Assembly: GCF_026544205.1 (NCBI RefSeq)
Contig: NZ_JALNUI010000006.1
Span: 62,001-126,000 of the forward strand
Direction: 5' to 3'
Length of the DNA stretch: 64,000 bases
DNA from: Curtobacterium sp. GC_Cur_3
GTDB lineage: Bacteria > Actinomycetota > Actinomycetes > Actinomycetales > Microbacteriaceae
Every line of letters starts with the position of its first letter. Within the stretch, counting starts at the first letter, position 1. The position numbers and the translations under genes were made by a program. Shown here one piece after another: positions 54,085 through 61,791 of this stretch. The notes beneath the pieces were generated by a model. The model saw only the letters and a program-made list of their open reading frames with translations. It searched no databases and had not been told where the DNA came from.

Positions 54085-55134
54085 TCAGGCGAGACGGACC
54101 TCGCCGCGGCGGCCGAGCAGGTCCGCGTGGAAGGCCGTCTGGGTCAGCGCGCTCGCGAGGAGGAAGCCCCGCATCGACGCGATCCCACCGCTGAACGGCA
54201 CGCGGGACGCGACCTCGAACAGCGTCGGGTCCTCCAGCCCGTCGAGGGCCGCGGCGACGTGGGCGCTCCGCTCCTCCCGGTGGCGTGCGAGGGTCCGGGC
54301 GCGGGACACCACGTCGCGGAACCGGTACTCGTGCCCCGGGCAGACCTCGAGGTCCGCGTACCCGTCGAGCCGCGCCAGGGACGCCAGGTAGTCACCGAGG
54401 GGGTTCGTCGCCGTCCAGCCGCCGAGCCCGAGCCCGGAGTTGATCCGCGGCAGCACGTGGTCGCCGGTGAACAGCAGGCCGTCGGCCTCGTCGACGAAGC
54501 ACAGGTGCCCTCCGGTGTGTCCGGGAGTCCACAGCGCCCGGATCGTCCTGCCGGGGATCGGGAGCACGTCGCCGTCGTCGAGCAGCAGGTCGGCCCACGG
54601 CGGTTCAGCGGCGCCGAGCCCGATCTGCCGCCCGGTCCCCCACGCGGCGCTCAGGCCGGCGCGGAACTCCTGCGGCACACCCCACGTGGCGATGTCGGCC
54701 TCGTGCCGTGCGGCGTCCTCGCGCTCGTGGTCCAGCGCGTGCACCTCGAGCGCGTGCATCGCCAAGCGGGCGCCCGAGGCCCGACGGAGCGCCGCGGCCG
54801 CCCCGAGGTGGTCCGCGTGCAGGTGCGTCACGACGACGAGCCCCACGTCCGAGAGCGCACGGCCGATGCTGCCGAGCCCGGCGGTCAGGACGTCGAGCGC
54901 ACCGTCGTCGCTCCACCCCGGGTCGATGACCGTGAGCGAGCCGTCCGAGCCCTCGACGACGTAGACGAGCGTCGCGTCGGGCACACCCCCGCGGAACGGG
55001 ACGGCGAGCGTCCAGACGCCCGGCCGGACCTCCTCGACGGGCGGCAGCTCAGCCGCGGCGAGCGCTGCGGCCTGCACGGCGCTGATCGGGACGGGTGCCG
55101 GGGCAGCCGGCGGCGGGGACGGACGGGTCGACAC
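54085..55134 (-). CDS. MBL-fold metallo-hydrolase
   Basis: This 349-residue metallo-beta-lactamase-fold protein has the metal motif THLHADHLG, WTPGHTGGHLCF and FTGDHVLP, so the binuclear site is complete. A C-terminal helical region (DGLEDPTLFEVASRV) resembles LACTB2/thiolesterase-like members. The substrate is unknown. The start is GTG at 55134. Confidence 0.88.
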   Translation of the reverse strand: MSTRPSPPPAAPAPVPISAVQAAALAAAELPPVEEVRPGVWTLAVPFRGGVPDATLVYVVEGSDGSLTVIDPGWSDDGALDVLTAGLGSIGRALSDVGLVVVTHLHADHLGAAAALRRASGARLAMHALEVHALDHEREDAARHEADIATWGVPQEFRAGLSAAWGTGRQIGLGAAEPPWADLLLDDGDVLPIPGRTIRALWTPGHTGGHLCFVDEADGLLFTGDHVLPRINSGLGLGGWTATNPLGDYLASLARLDGYADLEVCPGHEYRFRDVVSRARTLARHREERSAHVAAALDGLEDPTLFEVASRVPFSGGIASMRGFLLASALTQTAFHADLLGRRGEVRLA

Positions 55135-55284
55135 CCGGCCACCATAACGACCGGACGGCCGACGACGAGCCCGACCCGAGCCTCCAGGCCGGCGATCGCG
55201 TCCCGGAGGGCGTGGACACCTGGCCTCCCCGTCCACCGCGTTCTCCCCACCGGTCCCCCGCTCCACGACCGTTCCACTTCCCGT

Positions 55285-55455
55285 CCGTGACGGATCTGGT
55301 CGGCGGTCCCCGGGAATCGCGAACCCGATCCGTCACGGCAGAATCCGAACGGGAGCAGGCGGTGGCAGGGGCAGGGGCAGGGGCAGGGGCAATCGCGTTT
55401 CGTTCGTGACGGATCTGGCCAGCGATCCCCCCGGAATCGCGAACCGAGTCTCGTG
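55285..55455. repeat. duplicated intergenic motif with hairpin and GGGGCA tract
   Basis: A segment of about 40 bp (CGTGACGGATCTGG ... GGAATCGCGAACC) occurs at about 55286-55325 and 55398-55436. The first copy has 12 bp inverted arms CCGTGACGGATC/GATCCGTCACGG (55285-55296, 55327-55338). Between them (55367-55392) is a GGGGCA hexamer run. The 55135-55481 space has no gene. Confidence 0.7.
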
Positions 55456-55481
55456 TCCGTGACCGCGGGTAGACAGGACGC

Positions 55482-56525
55482 ATGGAGATCGCACCGATGC
55501 TCGCCAAGGCCGTGCCCGACGTCCCGGACCCCGACAGCGTGAAGGGCGGGCTGCGGTACGAGCCGAAGTGGGATGGCTTCCGCGGGATCGTGACGATCGA
55601 CGGGGACGACGTGGAGATCGGCAGCCGCGGTGCGAAGCCGCTGACCCGGTACTTCCCCGAGCTCGTCGAGGCCTTCCGGGCGCAGTTCGGCGGACACGGT
55701 CACCCGGTCGTGCTCGACGGCGAGGTAATCCTGCGGGCCGGGGATCCGGGGCACGAGAAGCTCGACTGGGAGGCGCTGTCGCAGCGCATCCACCCGGCGG
55801 CCTCGCGGATCGCGAAGCTCAGCGCGGAGACGCCGGCGCAGTTCGTCGCGTTCGACCTGCTCGCCGCCGACGGTGAGGAGCTCGTCGACCTGCCGTTCGA
55901 CGAGCGGCGCAGGCGGCTCGAAGCCCTGTCCGACGACTTCGCCGACCCGCTGTTCGTGACGCGGACCACGCTCGACGTGGACGTCGCACGCGGGTGGCTG
56001 ACGACATTCGAGGGCGCCGGGCTCGACGGCGTCGTCGCGAAGCCGCGCAGCCGGGCCTACGAGCCGGGGAAGCGCTCGATGCTCAAGGTCAAGCACCACC
56101 GGACCGCCGACGTCGTCGCGATCGGGTACCGCGTCCACAAGAGCGGCAGCGGGGTCGGTTCGCTGCTCGTCGGGCTGTACGGCGACGACGGCGAGGTCCG
56201 GCAGGTCGGCGGCGTGTCCGCCTTCTCGGACAAGCGCCGGCTCGCCTTGGTCGACGAGCTCGACCCGGTGGTCGTCAAGGACGCGGACGGGAGGCCCGTC
56301 ACCGGTGCCGGCGAGAAGTCGCGGTTCTCGTCGGGTCGCGACACGTCCTTCGTCCGGCTGGCGCCGGAGCTGGTGCTGGAGGTCCGGTACGACCAGATGG
56401 AGGGCGACCGGTTCCGCCACACGGTGCAGTTCGAGCGGTGGCGGCCGGACCGCGAGGCCACCTCGTGCGGGTTCGACCAGCTCGAGGTGCCGGCCGCCTA
56501 CGACCTGCGCGACGTCCTGTCCTGA
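55482..56525 (+). CDS. ATP-dependent DNA ligase (LigC/LigD-ligase type)
   Basis: This 347-residue ligase seals DNA nicks. The nucleotidyltransferase motif KWDGFR (29-34, adenylated Lys29) and the later motifs FDLLAADG and DGVVAKP, then the OB fold with LLVGLYGDDGEV, are present. It matches the ligase module of LigD or stand-alone LigC, used in non-homologous end joining and other repair. A NHEJ-type polymerase is encoded 470 bp away; no ku gene is in the window. Confidence 0.92.
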   Translation: MEIAPMLAKAVPDVPDPDSVKGGLRYEPKWDGFRGIVTIDGDDVEIGSRGAKPLTRYFPELVEAFRAQFGGHGHPVVLDGEVILRAGDPGHEKLDWEALSQRIHPAASRIAKLSAETPAQFVAFDLLAADGEELVDLPFDERRRRLEALSDDFADPLFVTRTTLDVDVARGWLTTFEGAGLDGVVAKPRSRAYEPGKRSMLKVKHHRTADVVAIGYRVHKSGSGVGSLLVGLYGDDGEVRQVGGVSAFSDKRRLALVDELDPVVVKDADGRPVTGAGEKSRFSSGRDTSFVRLAPELVLEVRYDQMEGDRFRHTVQFERWRPDREATSCGFDQLEVPAAYDLRDVLS

Positions 56526-56570
56526 GCGCACTTGTCCGTTCTGCGGGCGGACGTGTCCGATAGTCGAAAG

Positions 56571-56632
56571 TAGTTAGGCGAACTAGTGACTGCGTGGAAT
56601 GATCGTCTCCAGCGGCACTCGTCGGGAGTGCC
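56571..56632. promoter_or_regulatory. leader inverted repeats before the tiny ORF pair
   Basis: TAGTT-AGGCG-AACTA (56571-56585) and GGCACTC-GTCGG-GAGTGCC (56614-56632) lie between the ligase stop and the first tiny ORF. The first could be an operator and the second a leader hairpin. Confidence 0.4.
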
Positions 56633-56653
56633 AGCAGATCGGAGCGGATCGAC

Positions 56654-56815
56654 ATGAGCAGTGCAACACTTGTCCGTCACTCGCAGCGCCACCCGTTCAG
56701 CGAGCTGCGTGAGGCTCGTCACCAGCGGGCCCTGCAGATCAGCGCCGTGATCAGCGGCATCGCCGGGGTCACCGCCACCGCGCTCGCCCTCGTCACGATC
56801 GGCCTCGGCGCATGA
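56654..56815 (+). CDS. tiny membrane protein (53 aa)
   Basis: A 53-residue frame starts with ATG at 56654, with GGAG upstream, encoding a polar N-terminus (SSATLVRHSQRHPFSELRE) followed by a single hydrophobic helix (about 28-52) and stop. No family is recognised. Its stop overlaps the next tiny ORF by 4 bp (ATGA). Confidence 0.6.
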   Translation: MSSATLVRHSQRHPFSELREARHQRALQISAVISGIAGVTATALALVTIGLGA

Positions 56816-56952
56816 TCGTCGACGGCATCACCGACGCCCACCGCGGCACCTGGTCCAAGCTCACCCGGCTGCACACCGCCACGGTCGTGCTGCCGATGCA
56901 CACGACGCTGATCGACGCGGTCGACGCACGGCCCGAGGTCCCCGGGGTCTGA
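56812..56952 (+). CDS. tiny hypothetical protein (46 aa)
   Basis: A 46-residue frame (MIVDGITDAHRGTWSKL ... EVPGV) begins at the ATG overlapping the stop of the previous tiny ORF, a pattern of translational coupling. No membrane segment or known motif is seen. It is convergent with the polymerase gene. Confidence 0.5.
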   Translation: MIVDGITDAHRGTWSKLTRLHTATVVLPMHTTLIDAVDARPEVPGV

Positions 56953-56996
56953 GCGCTCGTTCCGCTCAGGCCTCCCCCCGCTGAGGCCTTCTGGGC

Positions 56997-58016
56997 TCAG
57001 GCCTTCTTGGCGCGGGAGGGCTGGACGCGCGGCGGCTCCCCCGGCATCTTCGGGAAGTCCGGCGGGAACGGCAGCTCACCGAGGCCGTTCTCCAGGTCCC
57101 GCTCCCACCACGCCAGGAGCGGCGCGATCGACGCGGGCTCCGCGCCCATCGCCTCCCACGGGTCCCCGACGGTCGCCAGTCGTTCCGGCATCGTCAGGAT
57201 CGTGAACGTCGTCGGGTCGGCGGCCCGTAGCTCCTCCCACCGCAGCGGCGCGGACACCGAGGCGTGCGGCAGGGCACGCGGACTGTAGGCGCCGGCCATC
57301 GTCCGGTCACGGTTCGCCTGGTTGAAGTCGACGAAGACGCGCTCTCCGCGCTCCTCCTTCCACCAGGCGGTCGTCACCTGGTCGGGCATGCGGCGCTCGA
57401 GCTCCCGTGCGGCGGCGATCACCGCGTGCCGGACGTCGAGGAACTCGTGCTCGGGCTCGATCGGGGCGAACACGTGCAGCCCGCGGTTGCCGCTCGTCTT
57501 GATCCACGCGGTCAGTCCGACCTCCGCCAGCACGTTCCGGAGTTCCTCGGCCGCGGGCACCGCGTCGTGGAAGTCGGTGCCCGGCTGCGGGTCGAGGTCG
57601 ATGCGGAGCTGGTCCGGGTGGTCGCTGTCCGACGCCTTCGAGGCCCACGGGTGGAACACGACGGTGTTCATCTGCGCTGCCCACACCGCCACCGCGGGCT
57701 CGTCGAGCACCAGCTGCGGGTGCTTCCGGGCGCTCGGGTACGTGACCGTCACGGAACGGACGTAGTCGGGGGCGCCCTTCGGCGGGTTCTTCGAGAAGAA
57801 CTGCTCGCCGTCGACGCCGCCCGGGAACCGCTGCAGCGACAGGGGCCGGTCGCCGTTCGCCCGGACGAAGGCGTCGCCGACCGTCACCAGGTACTGCGCC
57901 AGGTCGAGCTTCGTGATGCCGGCGTCCGGCCAGAGCACGCGGGATGGACTGCTGATCCGGACCTCCCGGTCGCCGTCGGGCCCGGGTACGGTCAGCGTCG
58001 TCGCTTCGCTCGCCAT
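56997..58016 (-). CDS. NHEJ-type DNA polymerase/primase (LigD polymerase domain)
   Basis: This 339-residue archaeo-eukaryotic-primase-fold enzyme is the stand-alone polymerase domain of LigD. The metal Asp pair DLD (140-142), SGNRGLHVF (175-183) and the third Asp in VFVDFNQ (Asp230) are present. It fills and extends ends in bacterial end joining. The ligase is a separate gene on the other strand. Confidence 0.92.
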   Translation of the reverse strand: MASEATTLTVPGPDGDREVRISSPSRVLWPDAGITKLDLAQYLVTVGDAFVRANGDRPLSLQRFPGGVDGEQFFSKNPPKGAPDYVRSVTVTYPSARKHPQLVLDEPAVAVWAAQMNTVVFHPWASKASDSDHPDQLRIDLDPQPGTDFHDAVPAAEELRNVLAEVGLTAWIKTSGNRGLHVFAPIEPEHEFLDVRHAVIAAARELERRMPDQVTTAWWKEERGERVFVDFNQANRDRTMAGAYSPRALPHASVSAPLRWEELRAADPTTFTILTMPERLATVGDPWEAMGAEPASIAPLLAWWERDLENGLGELPFPPDFPKMPGEPPRVQPSRAKKA

Positions 58017-58104
58017 GCTGGGGAACCTACTCGGCGCTCCGTGTGCGTGCGTCGCGCGGGTGCTCCGTGCGTCCGTCACGCGGGCGGCGCGGCAGGATGG
58101 GCGG

Positions 58105-58941
58105 GTGAGCGCGTACATCGGGGTCGACCTGGCCTGGGGGCTCGGGACGCCGACGCGTCGCCCGAACGAGACCGGGCTGGCCGCGCTCGACGACGCGGGC
58201 CGGGTCCTCGACGCCGGGTGGGCCCGCGGCGTGGACGAGGTGACCGCCTGGGTCGCGTCACACCTCGGCCCCCGCACGCTGGTCGCCGTCGATGCGTCGC
58301 TCGTCGTGACCAACCCCACGGGGATCCGCGAGGCCGAGCGGCAGGTCGGGCAGCGCTACGGCCGGTGGAAGGTCGCGGCGAACCCGACGAACCTGGCCTC
58401 GGCGGCGAGCGCCGGCGCGCAGCTGCTCGATCGGCTCACCGCGCTCGGGGTGACCTACGCCTCGGACACGACCGGGATGCGGGAGCGCACGGGGCCCGCG
58501 GTCTTCGAGTGCTACCCGTACACGACCCTGGTCGGCGTCGAGGAGCTCGGCTACGACGACGAACGCCCGCGCTACAAGCGGCTCGACACCGCGTTGCCGG
58601 CACCCACCGCCAGGGCCCGCCGCGCCGTCGCGTTCGACGAGCTCGTGCGACGCCTCCGCGAGACACCGCTCGACCCGCCCCTGCACCTCGACTCGCACCC
58701 CCTGACCGCCGGGCTCGCCGAGACCTCCGGGGTCCACGGTCCGACGCACAAGCACCGGGAGGACCTGCTGGACGGCGTCCTGTGTGCCTGGACCGCCGCG
58801 TTCTGGGAGCGGCACGGCGACGAGCGAGTGCAGGTGCTGGGAGGTGATCCGAGCCTCCCGTCCGACCCGGTGGACGAGGCGGGCCGGATGCCGACGATCG
58901 TGACGCCGGCACGCGCGTCGCAGCGGCGGCCCCGCGGCTAG
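58105..58941 (+). CDS. DUF429 family protein
   Basis: This 278-residue protein begins VSAYIGVDLAWG and matches the DUF429 family, an RNase H-like fold of predicted nuclease or nucleotide-binding proteins (GVDLAW, VAVDASLVV, ECYPYT, EDLLDGVLCAW). Function is unproven. The start is GTG with AGGATGG upstream. It diverges from the polymerase gene. Confidence 0.85.
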   Translation: MSAYIGVDLAWGLGTPTRRPNETGLAALDDAGRVLDAGWARGVDEVTAWVASHLGPRTLVAVDASLVVTNPTGIREAERQVGQRYGRWKVAANPTNLASAASAGAQLLDRLTALGVTYASDTTGMRERTGPAVFECYPYTTLVGVEELGYDDERPRYKRLDTALPAPTARARRAVAFDELVRRLRETPLDPPLHLDSHPLTAGLAETSGVHGPTHKHREDLLDGVLCAWTAAFWERHGDERVQVLGGDPSLPSDPVDEAGRMPTIVTPARASQRRPRG

Positions 58942-58950
58942 TCTTGACCG

Positions 58951-60156
58951 GTGAGCGCCACCACCGAACCCCTGCGCATCGGGCTGGTCTCGCTGCACAC
59001 CTCCCCCGGCGACGAGCCGGGCTCCGGCGAGGTCGGCGGGATGAACGTCGTGGTCCGCCACCAGGCCGAGGCACTCGCGGACCGCGGGCACCACGTCGAG
59101 ATCATCACCCGGCGCTCGTCGCCGACGCAGCCCGACTCCGTGTCGCTCGTGCCCGGCGTGTGCCTGCGCTTCCTCTCGGCTGGGCCAGCGGAGCCCGTGC
59201 CGAAGGGCGAACACGACGCCTTCATCGAGCCGTTCCGCCACGAGCTCGCCGCGCTCGGGCCGTTCGACGTCCTGCACTCGCACCACTGGTTCTCCGGCGT
59301 CGCCGCTCTGCCCGTCGCCCGCGAGCGGCACATCCCACACGTGCAGTCGTTCCACTCCATCGCCGCCGACTCCACCACCCCGCTGTCCGAGGGCGAGCGC
59401 GCCGAGTCCGCCGGGCGGATGACCGGCGAGGCGATGCTCGCGCGCGACTCCGACGCCGTCGTCGTCGTCAGTGAGGCCGAGGCGCACACCGTCCGCTCCC
59501 GGCTCGGCGGGCGCTCGTCTCGTGTGTGGATCGTGCCGCCGGGGGTCGACGGGTCCGTCTTCCGTCCCGCCGCCGTCGGTGCGCGCCGCCCTGCGGCTCC
59601 CTACGTCGTCGCCGCCGCACGCGTCCAGCCGCTCAAGGGGCTCGACCTGGCGATCGAGGCGATCGCCGGCATCTCCGAGGAGGCCCGGCCCACCCTGGTC
59701 ATCGCGGGCGACTCCTCGAGCGAGGCCGGCGACCACATGGCCGAACTGCAGGAACTCGCCGCCGCGCACGGCATCGCCGACCGGGTCACGTTCATCGGGC
59801 CGCAGTCGCGTGCCGACCTCGCCCTGGTGTTCCGCGGAGCCTCGGCCGTGCTGGTGCCGTCGCACTCGGAGACGTACGGACTCGTCGCGCTCGAGGGCTC
59901 CGCGTCCGGGGTGCCCGTCGTCGCCGCCGCTGCCGGTGGGCTCCGCGAAGCCGTCCTCGACGGGGAGACCGGCGTCGTGCTCGAGTCCCGTGACCCGAGC
60001 GTCTGGGCCGCCGAGATCGAGCGCATCCTGACCGAGCCGGAGTACGCCCGCGGGCTGTCGGCAGCGGGCCGTGAGCACGCTGAACGGCTCAGCTGGGAGC
60101 GGTCCGCCGCCGGGCTCGAGCAGGTGTACCGGCGGGTGCTCGGGCGTTCGGAGTGA
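58951..60156 (+). CDS. GT4 family glycosyltransferase, MshA-like
   Basis: This 401-residue GT-B enzyme resembles MshA, which joins GlcNAc to inositol phosphate in mycothiol synthesis: VSLHTSPGDEPGSGEVGGMNVVVRHQAEAL and the nucleotide-site ETYGLVALEGSASGVPVVA. The match is at family level; another GT4 role is possible and no other mycothiol gene is in view. Its stop overlaps the next gene by 4 bp (GTGA). Confidence 0.88.
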   Translation: MSATTEPLRIGLVSLHTSPGDEPGSGEVGGMNVVVRHQAEALADRGHHVEIITRRSSPTQPDSVSLVPGVCLRFLSAGPAEPVPKGEHDAFIEPFRHELAALGPFDVLHSHHWFSGVAALPVARERHIPHVQSFHSIAADSTTPLSEGERAESAGRMTGEAMLARDSDAVVVVSEAEAHTVRSRLGGRSSRVWIVPPGVDGSVFRPAAVGARRPAAPYVVAAARVQPLKGLDLAIEAIAGISEEARPTLVIAGDSSSEAGDHMAELQELAAAHGIADRVTFIGPQSRADLALVFRGASAVLVPSHSETYGLVALEGSASGVPVVAAAAGGLREAVLDGETGVVLESRDPSVWAAEIERILTEPEYARGLSAAGREHAERLSWERSAAGLEQVYRRVLGRSE

Positions 60157-60761
60157 GCGGGCTCGGGTCGGGCGGGCTCGGCGGGTTCTGGGACGCGCTC
60201 GACGCGGTGCCGGTCGCCTCCGACGCGGAAGCGCTGTACTCCGTGGACACTGCGGACGGGCTGCTCCGTCGGGAGAACCTGTCGCGGTACCTCGACGCCG
60301 TCGGCCCCGGTGCCGACACGCTGCTCGTCGCGGAGGCACCGGGCTGGCGCGGCATGACGAACACGGGCGTGCCGTTCACGAGCATGCGGGAGCTCGGGCC
60401 GCAGTACCTCGTGCCGCCGGCGCCGACCGCCCCGTGGGAGGCGTCGTCCCGCGTCGTGCACGCGGCACTCGCCGAGTGGCAGGGGCCGCTCCCCGTGGCG
60501 TGGGCGATCTTCCCGCACCACCCGTTCGTCCCCGGGGACCGACTGACGAACCGCACGCCGCGGCCCGCCGAGGTCCGCGCCGGAGCGCCCGTCGCGCTCG
60601 CGCTCATCGCTGCGCTCGGGGTCCGGCGCGTGGTCGCCGTGGGGCGCAAGGCGCAGGGGGCGCTCGCGTCCGCGGGCATCGAGGCCGTAGCCGTCCGGCA
60701 CCCGGCGCAGGGCGGGGCGCGGCAGTTCACGGAGCAGGTGCTGGCGCTGTCGCGGGCGTAG
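60153..60761 (+). CDS. uracil-DNA glycosylase superfamily protein
   Basis: This 202-residue protein has the UDG-like fold: LLVAEAPGWRGMTNTGVPFTS near the N-terminal third and a C-terminal HPAQGGARQF. The catalytic details differ from family 1 UDG, so its exact base is not known. It is translationally coupled to the MshA-like gene, an unexpected partner. It is convergent across a repeat cluster with the next gene. Confidence 0.8.
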   Translation: MSGLGSGGLGGFWDALDAVPVASDAEALYSVDTADGLLRRENLSRYLDAVGPGADTLLVAEAPGWRGMTNTGVPFTSMRELGPQYLVPPAPTAPWEASSRVVHAALAEWQGPLPVAWAIFPHHPFVPGDRLTNRTPRPAEVRAGAPVALALIAALGVRRVVAVGRKAQGALASAGIEAVAVRHPAQGGARQFTEQVLALSRA

Positions 60762-60786
60762 GCGCGTTCGCGTTCGCGCTGCCGCC

Positions 60787-61192
60787 GAGACAGGGGTGTC
60801 TCGCGTCGCGCACGACGGGCTTCATCGAGACGCCGGTGTCTCGCGCGTCGGGGTCGTCCAGACGCCGGTGTCTCGCTGAGACGCCCTCCTGACGCCGAGA
60901 CGCCGCAGATTTCGGCGGCGTCTCGGTAGCGAGGAGGCGTCTCACGCAGACAGGGGTGTCTCGCACGCAGGCCTCGGCGAGACACCGGCGTCTCGGTCTC
61001 CTGCCGAACGCCGGCGTCTCACGCGTGAAGCTCGTCGAGACGCCGGTGTCTTGCTGAGACGCCCTCCTGAGTCCGAGACGCCGCAGTTCCCGGCGGCGTC
61101 TCGACGGCGAGGAGGCGTCTCAAGCAGACAGGGGTGTCTCGCGCCCGAGAGTCATCCAGACGGGGGTGTCTCGCGCAGACGGGGGTGTGTCG
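60787..61192. repeat. cluster of 17 bp quasi-palindromes and two 68 nt nested hairpins
   Basis: About ten copies of SAGACNNCGGTGTCTCG-type motifs (starts 60787, 60827, 60859, 60947, 60979, 61006, 61037, 61125, 61157, 61176) surround two copies of a 68 nt hairpin (60877-60944, 61055-61122). Each hairpin has outer arms TGAGACGCC...GGCGTCTCA and inner arms CCGAGACGCCGC/GCGGCGTCTCGG. A roughly 105 bp block (60859-60963) repeats at a 178 bp offset. The 60762-61238 space has no gene. Confidence 0.9.
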
Positions 61193-61238
61193 CGCGGGCG
61201 GGAGTGTGGGCGCAGCGAGCCCGGGTGCGGGCGCCGGG

Positions 61239-61667
61239 TCAGGCGGAGCGGACCTCGATGTCCTTCGCGGCGAGGGCGTCGGCCACGTGTGCCGGCAGGC
61301 GGGTCGCGGCGTACACGGTGCGGAGTGCGGGGAGGTCGATCAGGTCGTCCCAGTTCTGCGGGTCGAAGCGGTCGTCGGTGCCCTCCCACCCGGGGTGCAC
61401 GTCCTGCAGGACCTCGAGCGCGGAGTCGACCGTGAGCTCCGTGACCAGCGCGAGGTGGGACGGCAGCAGGTCGAGGTCGTCGTAGTACTCGCGGGCGCGG
61501 TCGTCCTGGCCTTCGACGTCCAGGTCCTCGTCGGTCTCGTCAGCGGTGTCGGCGTCGTAGGGCTCCAGCACGCCGAGGTCGTAGCAGAGCACGTCGAGCA
61601 CGAGCAGCTTGGCGTTGAAGTCCGCGAACTCGACGGGTTCCTCGGTGGTGTTCGACTCGTCGTCCAT
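61239..61667 (-). CDS. acidic hypothetical protein (142 aa)
   Basis: This 142-residue protein is very acidic in its first half (DADTADETDEDLDVEGQDD) and ends with a folded-looking part (LPALRTVYAATRLPAHVADALAAKDIEV). No family is recognised. Composition and codon use look gene-like. It diverges from the permease gene and is convergent with the UDG gene across the repeat cluster. Confidence 0.65.
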   Translation of the reverse strand: MDDESNTTEEPVEFADFNAKLLVLDVLCYDLGVLEPYDADTADETDEDLDVEGQDDRAREYYDDLDLLPSHLALVTELTVDSALEVLQDVHPGWEGTDDRFDPQNWDDLIDLPALRTVYAATRLPAHVADALAAKDIEVRSA

Positions 61668-61791
61668 GCAGCGGATCGTAGCGGGCTGTCGGCACGTCGT
61701 CCGGTTTCGGGCAGGACACGGCGGTGTTGCAATCGCGGGCCAGAACCCTGTGAGACTCGACAGGGAAGCGATCGTCGGGAACAGTGTGTGC

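Noticed and set aside
56571-56585. DtxR/IdeR box before the tiny ORFs
   Set aside because: GTTAGGC resembles half of the consensus, but the other half matches poorly and the neighbouring genes have no iron role.
58951-60156. Firm naming as mshA
   Set aside because: The family pattern is close, but GT4 enzymes are diverse and no other mycothiol gene is in the window, so only an MshA-like label is given.
60787-61192. CRISPR array
   Set aside because: The motifs are short, themselves palindromic, irregularly spaced (about 17 to 90 bp) and share no constant-length spacers. No cas genes are present.
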